IMG/VR virus record: IMGVR_UViG_3300020390_000010 | Span: 1 to 36,720 of that record | DNA length: 36,720 nucleotides | Direction: 5' to 3' (one strand) | Source: a virus | Shown: in pieces, positions 1-6,478 of the stretch | How positions within the stretch are numbered: the stretch's first letter is position 1 | How the letters are laid out: each line of letters opens with the position of its first letter | Position numbers and translations under genes: made by a program | Notes under the pieces: generated by a model | Told to the model about the DNA's origin: nothing | The model's database searches: none | The model's input: the letters and a program-made list of their open reading frames with translations, nothing else

Positions 1-655
1 CCTGCATGGCCCAGGCGGATTTACCCATGCTCGGCCGGCCAGCGACGATCGTGAGTTCGCCGTCCTGCAATCCGGTCGTGAACTGGTCGTAATCGACAAA
101 CCCGGTGCGCTGGCCGGTGATCGACGAGCCCGATTCCAGCCGTTTTTCGAGCCGGTCGACACTCATGCGGCACGCCTCGGCGGCGTCGATAAAGCCGGCC
201 GATTCGCGCTTCTGGCTGATCTCGCCGATCGCTTTCTCGGCGGCGTCGAGTTTGTCCTCGGTCGACACCCCGTCCTGCTCGAATGCCGACGTGGTGATCT
301 CGTCACCGGCCCGGATCATCGACCGCAGCACGGCCCGGTCGCGGACGATCTGGGCGTAGCTGCGGATGTTGGCCGCACCCGGAATATCGACGGCGAGCTG
401 GCCGATGTACGGCGCCGTCACGCGATCCAGCTGATTCAGCGAGCGTAGTTTCTCGACGACCGTGATCTGGTCGAACGGCTCGTTCGCCTCGGCCAGGCTG
501 GCAATCGCACCGAACAGCAGGCGGTGATCCTCGCGGTAAAAATCCTCGGCCTGGATCTGATCGCCGATGTCGGCCCATGCGTTGGCGCTGTTGAGTAGGC
601 CGCCCAAAGTACTTTGTTCTGCTTCAATGCTATGCGGAGGCAACTTACCGAGCAT
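1..655 (-). CDS. dnaB: Replicative DNA helicase DnaB (C-terminus cut by window edge)
   Basis: Hexameric replicative helicase that unwinds the phage replication fork in the cytoplasm. About 218 residues are visible, read from the minus strand and open to position 1. The N-terminus reads MLGKLPPHSIEAEQS followed by TLGGLL, a standard DnaB opening. The N-terminal primase-interacting domain follows, and the Walker A motif GRPSMGKSAWA sits just before the window end. The start at 655 has a perfect Shine-Dalgarno GGAGG at 662-666. The gene overlaps the stop of the upstream HNH gene by 11 bases. The first 15 codons are richer in A/T than the rest and duplicate, with synonymous changes, codons at the start of the HNH gene (see findings). 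The family call is seen in the sequence and secure; the remaining ATPase domain is outside the window. Confidence 0.95.
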   Translation of the reverse strand, partial: MLGKLPPHSIEAEQSTLGGLLNSANAWADIGDQIQAEDFYREDHRLLFGAIASLAEANEPFDQITVVEKLRSLNQLDRVTAPYIGQLAVDIPGAANIRSYAQIVRDRAVLRSMIRAGDEITTSAFEQDGVSTEDKLDAAEKAIGEISQKRESAGFIDAAEACRMSVDRLEKRLESGSSITGQRTGFVDYDQFTTGLQDGELTIVAGRPSMGKSAWAMQ

Positions 656-1277
656 TGTCGACCTCCAAGTGCTTCCAGGTTTCGCCGATGCGTGCATAGC
701 GAATAGTTGATTTGCAGACTCCAAGTCGCCTTGCCCAATATGTATTTGGCTTATTCGATTTCCGTATCGCTAATACATCTTTCGACGTTAAAACGGCTGT
801 TGCCACGTTTTCGCCTTTAGCTGAACGGTTTCTGATAACCATGTCCCTAGAGTTATCAGCCGGCGTCCCCGCCAGAAGATGATTGGGGTTTACACATCTT
901 GGGTTGTCGCAGGTGTGCCTAATCACATATTTATCAGGTATCGCACCGACATTTTTTTCATAAAAATATCTGTGCATTGATATTTTTTTGCCTTTGACTT
1001 CCAAGTATCCATAGCCAGAACTCCGCATCGGGCCATTCCAAAGCCAACATCCATTTGGCGTCTTTTGTACATAGTCGCTGGCTCTCTGGCTCAGATGCCG
1101 AGATTTATAACCTCCTTTTTTAACAACGAAGGGATTACCGTATTTCCTGAACCGCTGGTAATGCTTGGTACAAAATCCAATTACTTTTGCGGGTCGGTCG
1201 CAATCTCTTGCTTTGCATTTGAAAGACTGCTCGGCCTCGATGCTGTGCGGGGGAAGCTTAGCTTCGTTGGGCGTCAT
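645..1277 (-). CDS. HNH homing-type endonuclease inserted at the dnaB start
   Basis: A 210-residue protein. Residues 1-18 are not endonuclease-like: KLPPHSIEAEQS at 7-18 is the DnaB N-terminus. Residues 21-39 form a probable zinc site (C21, C26, C36, H39). Residues 76-150 form an HNH_3-type nuclease core with CWLW, H102, H121, C123, C128 and NPNH at 130-133. The C-terminal region (165-204) is an HTH-like DNA-binding segment ending in TWKHL, the usual end of such proteins. The last six residues, EVDNAR, are encoded by the dnaB leader. It overlaps the upstream replication gene by 20 bases and dnaB by 11. Base composition is clearly more AT-rich than its neighbours, which points to transfer. It is a free-standing mobile endonuclease by inference, since no intron or intein boundary is evident. 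Confidence 0.9.
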   Translation of the reverse strand: MTPNEAKLPPHSIEAEQSFKCKARDCDRPAKVIGFCTKHYQRFRKYGNPFVVKKGGYKSRHLSQRASDYVQKTPNGCWLWNGPMRSSGYGYLEVKGKKISMHRYFYEKNVGAIPDKYVIRHTCDNPRCVNPNHLLAGTPADNSRDMVIRNRSAKGENVATAVLTSKDVLAIRKSNKPNTYWARRLGVCKSTIRYARIGETWKHLEVDNAR

Positions 1278-2016
1278 TGTCGTACCTCCCCTCGATGATC
1301 TTGTAGAAGTTCGTGACGTTCACAATCCACTCGAAATCAGCGCACCAGCCTCGGGGGTTGTTGCCCATCAAAAAATCGCTGCCCCGGATGTAGGCAAAGA
1401 ATTTCCGCCAGAAATCAAGCTGTTGGTGCTCAGGCTCCTCGCGCCATCGAGCCTTGAGCCACTTCCGGCGTTTTTCCGTCAAGCGGGCAACACGGGGCAG
1501 CTCGGGCAGTTGCTCGTGGTAGATCGTCACGATGTCCTGTGCCGGGCAGGCGTCCGCTGCGGGGGTTGCCGGCTCGGCCGGCGACTCTTCCTCGTTAGAG
1601 GAAGTATCTACATCTACATCCCCTCCACTCCTATCCGGGGGCGAGGGCTCGTCTATTCCTCCCGGAGTATTCGTCGAATTGTCTTCGATGGGTTGCGGAT
1701 ACTTCCGCGTAGGCTTGTCGATCCGTTGGTGATTCGACCACCCACTCACCTTTAAATACTCTTTCCCGTCAACGATATAGCGCACTATAAGATCATTCGA
1801 CGACAACTCGTCTAGCATTCCGCTAATACTATCGCCGTCGATATCCAGCTCGCCGGGGAACACCTTCATTTTCAGTCCACGCGGATTAGCGGGGATCACA
1901 CCCGCGTCGTCCGCGAAGTTCCAAATGCCGATAAACAGCAACCGAGCATCGCGCGAACATTCCACGATCTGGTCGCTGCTCCAGAACTCAGGTTTTATCG
2001 ACCGTATGCGTGCCAT
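1258..2016 (-). CDS. Phage replication initiation protein (gpO/DnaT-like)
   Basis: A 252-residue protein beginning MARIRSIKPEFWSSDQ. The N-terminal block (IKPEFW, ARLLFIGIWNFADDAGVIP, LKMKVFPGE) is typical of phage primosomal replication proteins with a winged-helix DNA-binding domain. A Pro/Ser/Glu-rich linker occupies roughly residues 100-155. A C-terminal helical part (about 165-250) resembles the region that in this family contacts the helicase or loader. The family role is to bind the phage origin and help load DnaB, fitting its place just upstream of dnaB. The start at 2016 overlaps the ParB-like stop by one base (TAATG), so translation is probably coupled. An in-frame start 15 bases upstream has no better ribosome site. 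The role is inferred from family and context. Confidence 0.8.
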   Translation of the reverse strand: MARIRSIKPEFWSSDQIVECSRDARLLFIGIWNFADDAGVIPANPRGLKMKVFPGELDIDGDSISGMLDELSSNDLIVRYIVDGKEYLKVSGWSNHQRIDKPTRKYPQPIEDNSTNTPGGIDEPSPPDRSGGDVDVDTSSNEEESPAEPATPAADACPAQDIVTIYHEQLPELPRVARLTEKRRKWLKARWREEPEHQQLDFWRKFFAYIRGSDFLMGNNPRGWCADFEWIVNVTNFYKIIEGRYDNDAQRS

Positions 2017-2855
2017 TACGCGGCCTCCCAATCCCGCAGCGTCGTTACACGGATACTGCCGCCGCAGTCATCGAGCAGACGTATGGCGCGCTCCCACTGC
2101 TGCTGTGTGAGGTTTTCAAACAGCAGGTTGACGAACTCGGCGCGGGCCTGTTCTCGGTTTTCCTTCGCGACGCGTTCCCGCTCTTTCTGTTCGTCCCGCA
2201 GATCACGTCGACGTTGTTCATCGTTCAACGCTTCGACTTTTTCGGTCGCCGATTCGATCTGCTCCTGATCGCCTGCGAGCTTTGAAAGCTGGTCGAGAAA
2301 AACGCCCGTATCGGCCTTGGTCCCGCGAATCAGATCACGGGCCTGTTGGCAGACAGTGCGGGCGCGTTTGGTGGCGCGGTTGGTGTTGCGCTTGGACTGG
2401 CCGGTGGCCTGTTCGGTGGATTCGGCGAACTCCTGCGGCCTGCCTCGGCTTCGATCAGGCTCGTCAGGATTAGTGGGACAAGTTGTCCCACTATTCTCGT
2501 TAGCCTGAATCGCCTCCCAAACCTCTTTGCGCCGCTGCATGTGCTCGGCGTACTCAGTGGCGGTCAGCTCCGAACGCATAAGGTTTTCGTCTATCTCGGC
2601 AAGCTGCGCATGGAGTTCATCGCCCTCCATGATGTAAGCGTCGATGGTTTCCCATCCGAGATTTTTCGCCGCTTCCAAACGATGACCGCCTGCCACTAAC
2701 TTGACAGTCTCATCGTCAGGCGAAAACACAATGATCGGACTCAACAGGCCGAGCGTATCCATGCTCTGCGACAAGCTCTCAATCTTTTTCTGGTCAATGT
2801 CTCTAAGCCGCGCATCAACATCAATGCCGGCGACAATCACTTTCTCGTAGAACAT
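2016..2855 (-). CDS. ParB N-terminal-domain protein
   Basis: A 279-residue protein. Residues 1-95 form a ParB/sulfiredoxin-fold domain: the segment around LRDIDQKKIESLSQSMDTLG, then VAGGHRLEAAKNLGW, which is the ParB catalytic or nucleotide-binding box. Residues about 95-125 (LAEIDENL) follow the usual ParB layout. The middle (about 130-185) is polar and low-complexity. The C-terminal third is a long charged Glu/Arg helix, likely coiled coil. It is not accompanied by ParA, so plasmid-style partitioning is not supported. Phage ParB-like proteins can act as DNA-binding regulators or nucleases, and its role here is unknown. It lies directly downstream of another ParB-like protein with a one-base TAATG overlap. 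Confidence 0.8.
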   Translation of the reverse strand: MFYEKVIVAGIDVDARLRDIDQKKIESLSQSMDTLGLLSPIIVFSPDDETVKLVAGGHRLEAAKNLGWETIDAYIMEGDELHAQLAEIDENLMRSELTATEYAEHMQRRKEVWEAIQANENSGTTCPTNPDEPDRSRGRPQEFAESTEQATGQSKRNTNRATKRARTVCQQARDLIRGTKADTGVFLDQLSKLAGDQEQIESATEKVEALNDEQRRRDLRDEQKERERVAKENREQARAEFVNLLFENLTQQQWERAIRLLDDCGGSIRVTTLRDWEAA

Positions 2856-3754
2856 TAGTTAACCCTCGGGAACGGCTGCTTGTTGCCACCTTCTTGGTCA
2901 CTTTTCCAACGGAAAACCTTTCTTGTTTTCCCGATCGACCATGAGTTCCAGGCTTGCACTGTGTAAGCGGCGCGCACGCTATTCGGCTCGCGGTAATGCT
3001 TAGGCATGGAGTTGTTCTTGGTAAGACGAGCCCGCAAGTGATATATCGCCGATTGCTCGCTCTCTATGCCTATTCCAGTGGCCAACTGATAAAAGAACTC
3101 ATCCGCCATTTCGGCATCCTTGGCTGCACACAAGTAATGCATCGCGCCAGCCCAGCTCGGCGGCAACAGACGGTTTTCATTTACTTTTCGCGCCGCTTTA
3201 TACGATTCCTGTATGCCGGTATGCGAGTAATAAAACTCAAGCAGCTCATCGTTGTCGGGCGACAGCCCCATGGCTCCGCCCCATTCCGGATACGTTTCGT
3301 AGAGCCATAGAATTTTCGATGCTGCAGAGGCATAAAAATAATTTGAGATTCCTTCAATCTCGAAGATATGACCAGCCTGACGACGGGTGCCAACGTCCAT
3401 GAACTTAAAGGCGTCATCATCGACCCCGAAAGTCACTAGGCACTCAATAGTTTCACCCGACCTGATTACTGCGGTGAGCGTGTGCTGACCGTTCAAAAGT
3501 TTCCCGGTTTCGCTAAATATGATGGGCTGGCTGGTATAGGCCCAACGCCCCTCACGCATCGCGCGAGCTAGCCTTGCAACATTCGCCTCCGACTGGTGGC
3601 GGTTTTTCCACTCCTCGCTTTCGTTGCGACGCATCATGATTTCCGCCATGTCAGGCGTAATCATCATGCGAACTGCATCTGGCGCGTCCTTAATAAGAAA
3701 CGCAAGATAGCCGGCAAAGTCAGGCTGGCTTGATTGATTGGATCGGTTTTTCAT
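2855..3754 (-). CDS. ParB-like (GQH-motif) phage protein
   Basis: A 299-residue protein of a phage-associated family recognised by a segment running from NVARLARAMREGRW to LLNGQHTLTAVI, equivalent to the ParB-type GQHRL box, followed by VTFGVDDDAFKFMDVG. The N-terminal 150 residues resemble a ParB/Srx fold. The C-terminal half is mainly helical with no recognisable motif. A Shine-Dalgarno-like AAAGGTAA lies upstream of the ATG. The gene is followed by a second ParB-fold gene with a one-base overlap, forming a pair at the head of the replication operon. Biochemical function is unknown. Regulation of replication or transcription is possible but not shown. Confidence 0.7.
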   Translation of the reverse strand: MKNRSNQSSQPDFAGYLAFLIKDAPDAVRMMITPDMAEIMMRRNESEEWKNRHQSEANVARLARAMREGRWAYTSQPIIFSETGKLLNGQHTLTAVIRSGETIECLVTFGVDDDAFKFMDVGTRRQAGHIFEIEGISNYFYASAASKILWLYETYPEWGGAMGLSPDNDELLEFYYSHTGIQESYKAARKVNENRLLPPSWAGAMHYLCAAKDAEMADEFFYQLATGIGIESEQSAIYHLRARLTKNNSMPKHYREPNSVRAAYTVQAWNSWSIGKTRKVFRWKSDQEGGNKQPFPRVN

Positions 3755-3782
3755 GGTCTAATTACCTTTGCTTGGATGTGTT

Positions 3783-3821
3783 GAAAGCCCGCTTTGGTTT
3801 GGTCGCCGGCGGGCTTTCCTA
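3783..3821 (-). terminator. Hairpin between small ORFs and the ParB-like gene (terminator or attenuator)
   Basis: A perfect 10-bp inverted repeat, GAAAGCCCGC and GCGGGCTTTC, encloses a 16-19 base loop. On the minus strand the 3' arm ends in only three T residues, so termination would be partial. It lies between the 47-residue ORF and the 299-residue gene, where it could attenuate transcription into the replication genes. Its flank on the right resembles the flanks of the terminators near 20008 and 21366. Confidence 0.45.
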
Positions 3822-3831
3822 TGGGCGCCTA

Positions 3832-3975
3832 CTAGGCCGCGCCCGACTGCTCTTGCGACTGCTTGAGCTGCCGCATTTTCTGCTCGTGCCACCGCGCCCA
3901 TGCCCGTATCTCTGGATCATCGGACTGCGCCAGACGTGCCGCCTGACGTGCGTGGTATCGAATCGGCTGATTCAT
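3832..3975 (-). CDS. Small phage protein, 47 residues, unknown function
   Basis: The ORF starts MNQPIRYHARQAARLAQ and ends QEQSGAA. It is rich in Gln, Arg and Ala and probably one or two helices. It overlaps the preceding small gene through an ATGA junction at 3972-3975, which supports real translation in a coupled operon. No motif or family is recognised. Confidence 0.55.
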   Translation of the reverse strand: MNQPIRYHARQAARLAQSDDPEIRAWARWHEQKMRQLKQSQEQSGAA

Positions 3976-4130
3976 CCCTCGTCCTCCAGCTCCCGCAGCA
4001 GACGGCTGTGCGCCTCGCGATGGTTAGCAGCCTCGGATGGCGTCCAGCGGCCCGTGCGGCTCTGCTCGTTGGCATAGGCGATCTGGGCGCGGTGGTAGTC
4101 GATAGCAGCGCGGTGCTGTTGTCCGGTCAT
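3972..4130 (-). CDS. Small phage protein, 52 residues, unknown function
   Basis: The ORF starts MTGQQHRAAIDYHRAQIAYA and ends RLLRELEDEG. It is probably helical and highly charged. The start overlaps the stop of a 16-codon ORF, and the end overlaps the next ATG by four bases. No family is recognised. Its position directly after the HTH regulator suggests early expression. Confidence 0.55.
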   Translation of the reverse strand: MTGQQHRAAIDYHRAQIAYANEQSRTGRWTPSEAANHREAHSRLLRELEDEG

Positions 4131-4180
4131 CACGCCACCTCGCTGTGTTCATCACCCCGTAGTCGGGCTAGTCCTATCAT
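4130..4180 (-). CDS. Possible 16-residue coupled ORF
   Basis: A 17-codon ORF whose ATG overlaps the stop of the HTH gene (ATGA at 4177-4180) and whose TGA overlaps the ATG of the next ORF. It may be a true microprotein, or only a translational bridge letting ribosomes re-initiate on the 52-residue ORF. It has no other support. Confidence 0.25.
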   Translation of the reverse strand: MIGLARLRGDEHSEVA

Positions 4181-4416
4181 GACGCCTCCTTTTTCTTCGG
4201 CGCTGGGTCAGGATACTTCTCGAAGTCCCGCGCCTGCACGATGCTGTCCAGTGTCACCCGCTTGGGAGAGTTAGCCAGGATATGCGTTACGCGCTTCATG
4301 CTCGGCGATCGTGATCCGAGTCGCCAGCTTTTAGCCGTGCGCTCGGTTACGCCGTGCTTGATGCCGGCTTGCTTGTCGCCTAGGGCTTCTAGGTATTCAG
4401 TGAATGCTGTTTTCAT
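4177..4416 (-). CDS. Small Cro/CII-like HTH DNA-binding protein
   Basis: A 79-residue protein with one predicted helix-turn-helix at about residues 14-40 (KQAGIKHGVTERTAKSWRLG), followed by basic and proline-rich segments. Its size and position, first gene of the leftward operon and facing a control region full of dyads, fit a Cro-, CII- or YdaS-type early regulator. No full-length CI-like repressor is present in the window. Its start has no clear Shine-Dalgarno. A TATAAA -10 element lies eight bases upstream, so the mRNA may be leaderless. Which operators it binds is not known. Confidence 0.7.
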   Translation of the reverse strand: MKTAFTEYLEALGDKQAGIKHGVTERTAKSWRLGSRSPSMKRVTHILANSPKRVTLDSIVQARDFEKYPDPAPKKKEAS

Positions 4417-4424
4417 ATGCCTAG

Positions 4425-4451
4425 TTTATACACGCGTTGTGCTTTACGCAA
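4425..4451 (-). promoter_or_regulatory. Candidate leftward promoter, possibly leaderless
   Basis: On the minus strand TATAAA (4430-4425) is preceded by a weak TTGCGT (4451-4446) with a short 15-base spacer. The ATG at 4416 begins eight bases after the -10 box. A start site seven or so bases downstream would coincide with the ATG. The -10 is good, the -35 poor. Confidence 0.45.
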
Positions 4452-4455
4452 GCAT

Positions 4456-4492
4456 TAAAAAGCCCCGGCAAGCATTGCACTTGCACGGGGCT
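4456..4492 (-). terminator. Strong intrinsic terminator, leftward
   Basis: On the minus strand the stem AGCCCCG-GCAAG pairs with CTTGC-CGGGGCT around the loop TGCAATG, with a single bulged T, then a run of T residues. It sits just upstream of the HTH gene promoter, so it would stop leftward transcripts that begin in the control region. That implies a short minus-strand RNA from between 4493 and about 4960, or insulation of the HTH gene. Confidence 0.7.
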
Positions 4493-4968
4493 GGGTTGTC
4501 TGCGATACTTGATCGCAAGTCGGGCGTTTAGCGCGCCCGATCCCTGATAGGAAACTGGTTTGGCGGCCGGTGATCAGGGACAGGTAAAGATTACCTTTCC
4601 CTTCCCTCTAAGTCAATCCGCGATCTATCAGGCGCCCGAGGCGCGATAGTGCGTGACGGTCCCGCCGTGCCCCTCATGATAGCGGGTTAGTAATTAGTGC
4701 GAGCAACCGAACCCCTTAGGTCTCGCGACGTGGCAAAAACACCCGGCACCTGATTGGCTGAATACCCAAGATAGCCGTAGGCCAATTAGTCCACCAGGGT
4801 TAAGTGGTGGAGGATGACAGCGCTACGGGAATGCGCTGCTGGTGACGCAGCAATAGCTGATAAGCCGGAGAGGGACCCGAGTAATCCGATACCGCTTTGC
4901 TAGGCGGGCTGGCTCTAGGCCACGGATCAAAGGGGTGTTGAACTAAACCATAAAGGCACAAAAAGTGT
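4493..4968. promoter_or_regulatory. Non-coding control region rich in dyads
   Basis: No convincing gene is seen. Perfect or near-perfect inverted repeats are: TGCGAT/ATCGCA (4501-4517, 17 bp overall), TCGGGCG/CGCCCGA (4520-4540), TCCCTGAT (4541-4548) with ATCAGGGA (4573-4580), CTATC-GCGCC/GGCGC-GATAG (4625-4649), CCACCA/TGGTGG (4791-4810) and CAGCGC/GCGCTG (4818-4838). The motif CTGATA or TATCAG recurs. The left group looks like operators between divergent promoters; the right group could fold as RNA. A 119-codon minus-strand ORF over the right half has an unconvincing composition and crosses the rightward promoter. Confidence 0.5.
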
Positions 4969-4997
4969 TTGACATGGTGAAGCAGCAGGCGCATAGT
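4969..4997 (+). promoter_or_regulatory. Rightward sigma70-type early promoter
   Basis: A consensus -35 TTGACA (4969-4974) and a -10 CATAGT (4992-4997) are separated by exactly 17 bases. It points into the early operon whose first gene begins at 5147, leaving a leader of about 140 bases. The -35 is perfect; the -10 matches four of six positions. Confidence 0.6.
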
Positions 4998-5146
4998 AGA
5001 CATCAACAGCACAACACGCTGGCCGGGACGAGAGAAGAGCCGCCGCCCACCAGCCAAACCGGGAGACTCACCGGGTGTTGCCGCAGCGACTAGGCCACGG
5101 GCCATCAATGCGGGGCTGTAGAGAAGCCACAACAGGGGATAGATCG

Positions 5147-5377
5147 ATGAATGGCGCACACGAAAAACGATTTCTGAGAACTTTCAACATCAACGATCGA
5201 GCCACCGTGCATGCGGTCGAGACCATCTTCCTGCCGAAGCTAGAGGAAGAACGCCGCGAACTGCACGAACTAAACAACGGCTGCATCAGGCGAGGAACTG
5301 GACGCCCGTTTGATGAGTGGATCGAAGAGATCGGCGGTCTGATATCCGCCGTTCGTGAGCGCCTAAGCCACGCCTAA
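5147..5377 (+). CDS. Early phage protein, 76 residues, unknown function
   Basis: Begins MNGAHEKRFLRTFNINDRAT and ends AVRERLSHA. It is a charged, helix-rich cytoplasmic protein with a likely amphipathic segment FLPKLEEERRELHELN. The start at 5147 is chosen because AGGGGAT lies just upstream; a 24-codon in-frame extension to 5075 has no ribosome site. It is the first gene after the rightward promoter and is followed by a tRNA gene. No family is recognised. Confidence 0.65.
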   Translation: MNGAHEKRFLRTFNINDRATVHAVETIFLPKLEEERRELHELNNGCIRRGTGRPFDEWIEEIGGLISAVRERLSHA

Positions 5378-5394
5378 CAGTTCTATGGGATTGC

Positions 5395-5470
5395 GGCCCG
5401 CTAGCTCAATGGATAGAGCATCCGAGTTCTAGTCGGTTGGTTCGGGGTTCGAATCCTCGGCGGGCCACCA
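5395..5470 (+). tRNA. tRNA-Arg (anticodon TCT)
   Basis: A complete 76-base cloverleaf. The acceptor stem GGCCCGC/GCGGGCC is perfect. The D arm is GCTC/GAGC. The anticodon stem CCGA/TCGG has a T-T mismatch at 27-43, and the loop GTTCTAG carries anticodon TCT at 5428-5430. The T arm is CGGGG/CCTCG with loop TTCGAAT. Discriminator A and CCA are encoded. It reads AGA and AGG codons. G at positions 32 and 38 departs from the usual C and A, suggesting divergence from the host gene. It lies inside the early operon rather than at a prophage end, so it is more likely a phage-carried tRNA than a disrupted attachment site. Confidence 0.92.
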
Positions 5471-5486
5471 CAACGGGGAAATAACA

Positions 5487-5801
5487 ATGCGACACACGCT
5501 AATCACAACCGCTCTCATCGCCGGGACGCTGGCCCTGCCGGCCTACGCCGCGGGCTCGGTCGCGACATGCGGTGAGTACAGCAAGATTGCCGGGAAGATC
5601 ATGCAGGCCCGACAGAACAATGCCTCCATGCGCGATCTGGCTGACGCGGCGAATACCGGCGACGAAGATACCGACGCGCTCATGCTCGCGATCGTTCAAG
5701 AGGCATACGACGTGCCGCGATTCAGCACGCCGCGCTATCAGAACAATGCAGTGCGCGATTTCGAGAATGACGTTTTCGCGATCTGCATGGAGAACATGTG
5801 A
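5487..5801 (+). CDS. Small secreted protein with signal peptide
   Basis: A 104-residue protein. Residues 1-21 form a classical signal peptide: MRHTLITTALIAG, then a hydrophobic core and a cleavage site AYA before AG. The mature part is about 83 residues with two Cys (in VATCGEY and AICMENM) that could form a disulfide in the periplasm. A ribosome site GGGGA precedes the ATG. The TGA stop shares a base with the ATG of the next ORF. No family is recognised. A phage-encoded exported early protein could alter the host envelope, but no function is shown. Confidence 0.75.
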   Translation: MRHTLITTALIAGTLALPAYAAGSVATCGEYSKIAGKIMQARQNNASMRDLADAANTGDEDTDALMLAIVQEAYDVPRFSTPRYQNNAVRDFENDVFAICMENM

Positions 5802-5995
5802 TGAGTAATGCCCTCACATCAATCGACCGCGAGATCCGCGACGCCAGTATCGAACTCGGCACGCGCCGAGATCTGCACGGCAAGTAGTCGGCGAGCTACC
5901 AGCGTAAGCGGGCCGAACTGGCCGATCTCAAGCAGCAGCGCTGGGAAATCAAATGCGACATCGCCCGAGGTCATGGGCGGGCGGTCTTCGCGTAG
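5801..5995 (+). pseudogene. Small coiled-coil ORF interrupted by an in-frame amber codon
   Basis: Starting at ATG 5801, directly overlapping the previous stop, the frame encodes 28 residues (MSNALTSIDREIRDASIELG onward) to a TAG at 5885-5887. It then continues in the same frame for 35 more codons with coding-like, charged helical sequence (YQRKRAELADLKQQRWEIK) to TAG at 5993-5995. The two halves read as one small helical protein. Either a nonsense mutation broke it, or the amber codon is read through. No suppressor tRNA is present: the nearby tRNA has anticodon TCT. Confidence 0.55.
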
Positions 5996-6034
5996 CAGTC
6001 AACACGCCGCTGGATAGCGGCTGGAGGTATAGAG

Positions 6035-6478
6035 ATGACACCAGCAGAGAAAGCAGAATTTGAGGTCGCCGAGTATCGAGGCTCTCATGCGCTCGCGTTC
6101 CTGGCGTCGTGCATGTCGGATGAGGTCGATGCCGCTGATTGGTGGCAGGGAATCGAATATTACGCAGAAGGCGAGTGGCTGGCCCCGTATAGCGAGTTTG
6201 AACTTGCCGGTAATGCTGCCTTTGGTCGCCCCGTCCGCCGCAAGCCCCGCATGCGCCACCTGATCGACGCCAACGGCGAACGGTGGGAGTTCCCCGAGCC
6301 GATGCGGGAAGAGCCTGAGGATGGCTTTAGATGCTGGCTTGTTTTTAACGGACAGTTCCCTTGGGACTCCGCCAAAAACCATAAAAAACTACTTAACCAC
6401 GGTCGCCTACACGCCACCCGCGAAGCCCGTGACGCCCACGAACGCGCTCTGATCGCGGCCAGCGGGGGTGCGGCATGA
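6035..6478 (+). CDS. Early phage protein, 147 residues, unknown function
   Basis: Begins MTPAEKAEFEVAEYRGSHAL and ends ERALIAASGGAA. A strong GGAGG (6022-6026) precedes the ATG. The sequence is soluble and Trp-rich (ADWWQGIEYY, RWEFPEP, FRCWLVFNGQFPW) with no membrane segment. It overlaps the following ORF by an ATGA junction. The family is not recognised. Its place among small early genes suggests a host-takeover or accessory role, which is inference only. Confidence 0.7.
   Translation: MTPAEKAEFEVAEYRGSHALAFLASCMSDEVDAADWWQGIEYYAEGEWLAPYSEFELAGNAAFGRPVRRKPRMRHLIDANGERWEFPEPMREEPEDGFRCWLVFNGQFPWDSAKNHKKLLNHGRLHATREARDAHERALIAASGGAA

Noticed and set aside
645-1277. Intein or group I intron in dnaB
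   Set aside because: The HNH ORF has its own start and stop and dnaB restarts with its own ribosome site; no splice-junction residues or intron core is evident.
4800-5159. A 119-codon minus-strand ORF in the control region
   Set aside because: No family, unlikely composition, and it overlies the rightward promoter and first early gene start.
5395-5470. Reading the tRNA anticodon as CTA (amber suppressor)
   Set aside because: That would break the anticodon stem. The only good fold places TCT at positions 34-36.
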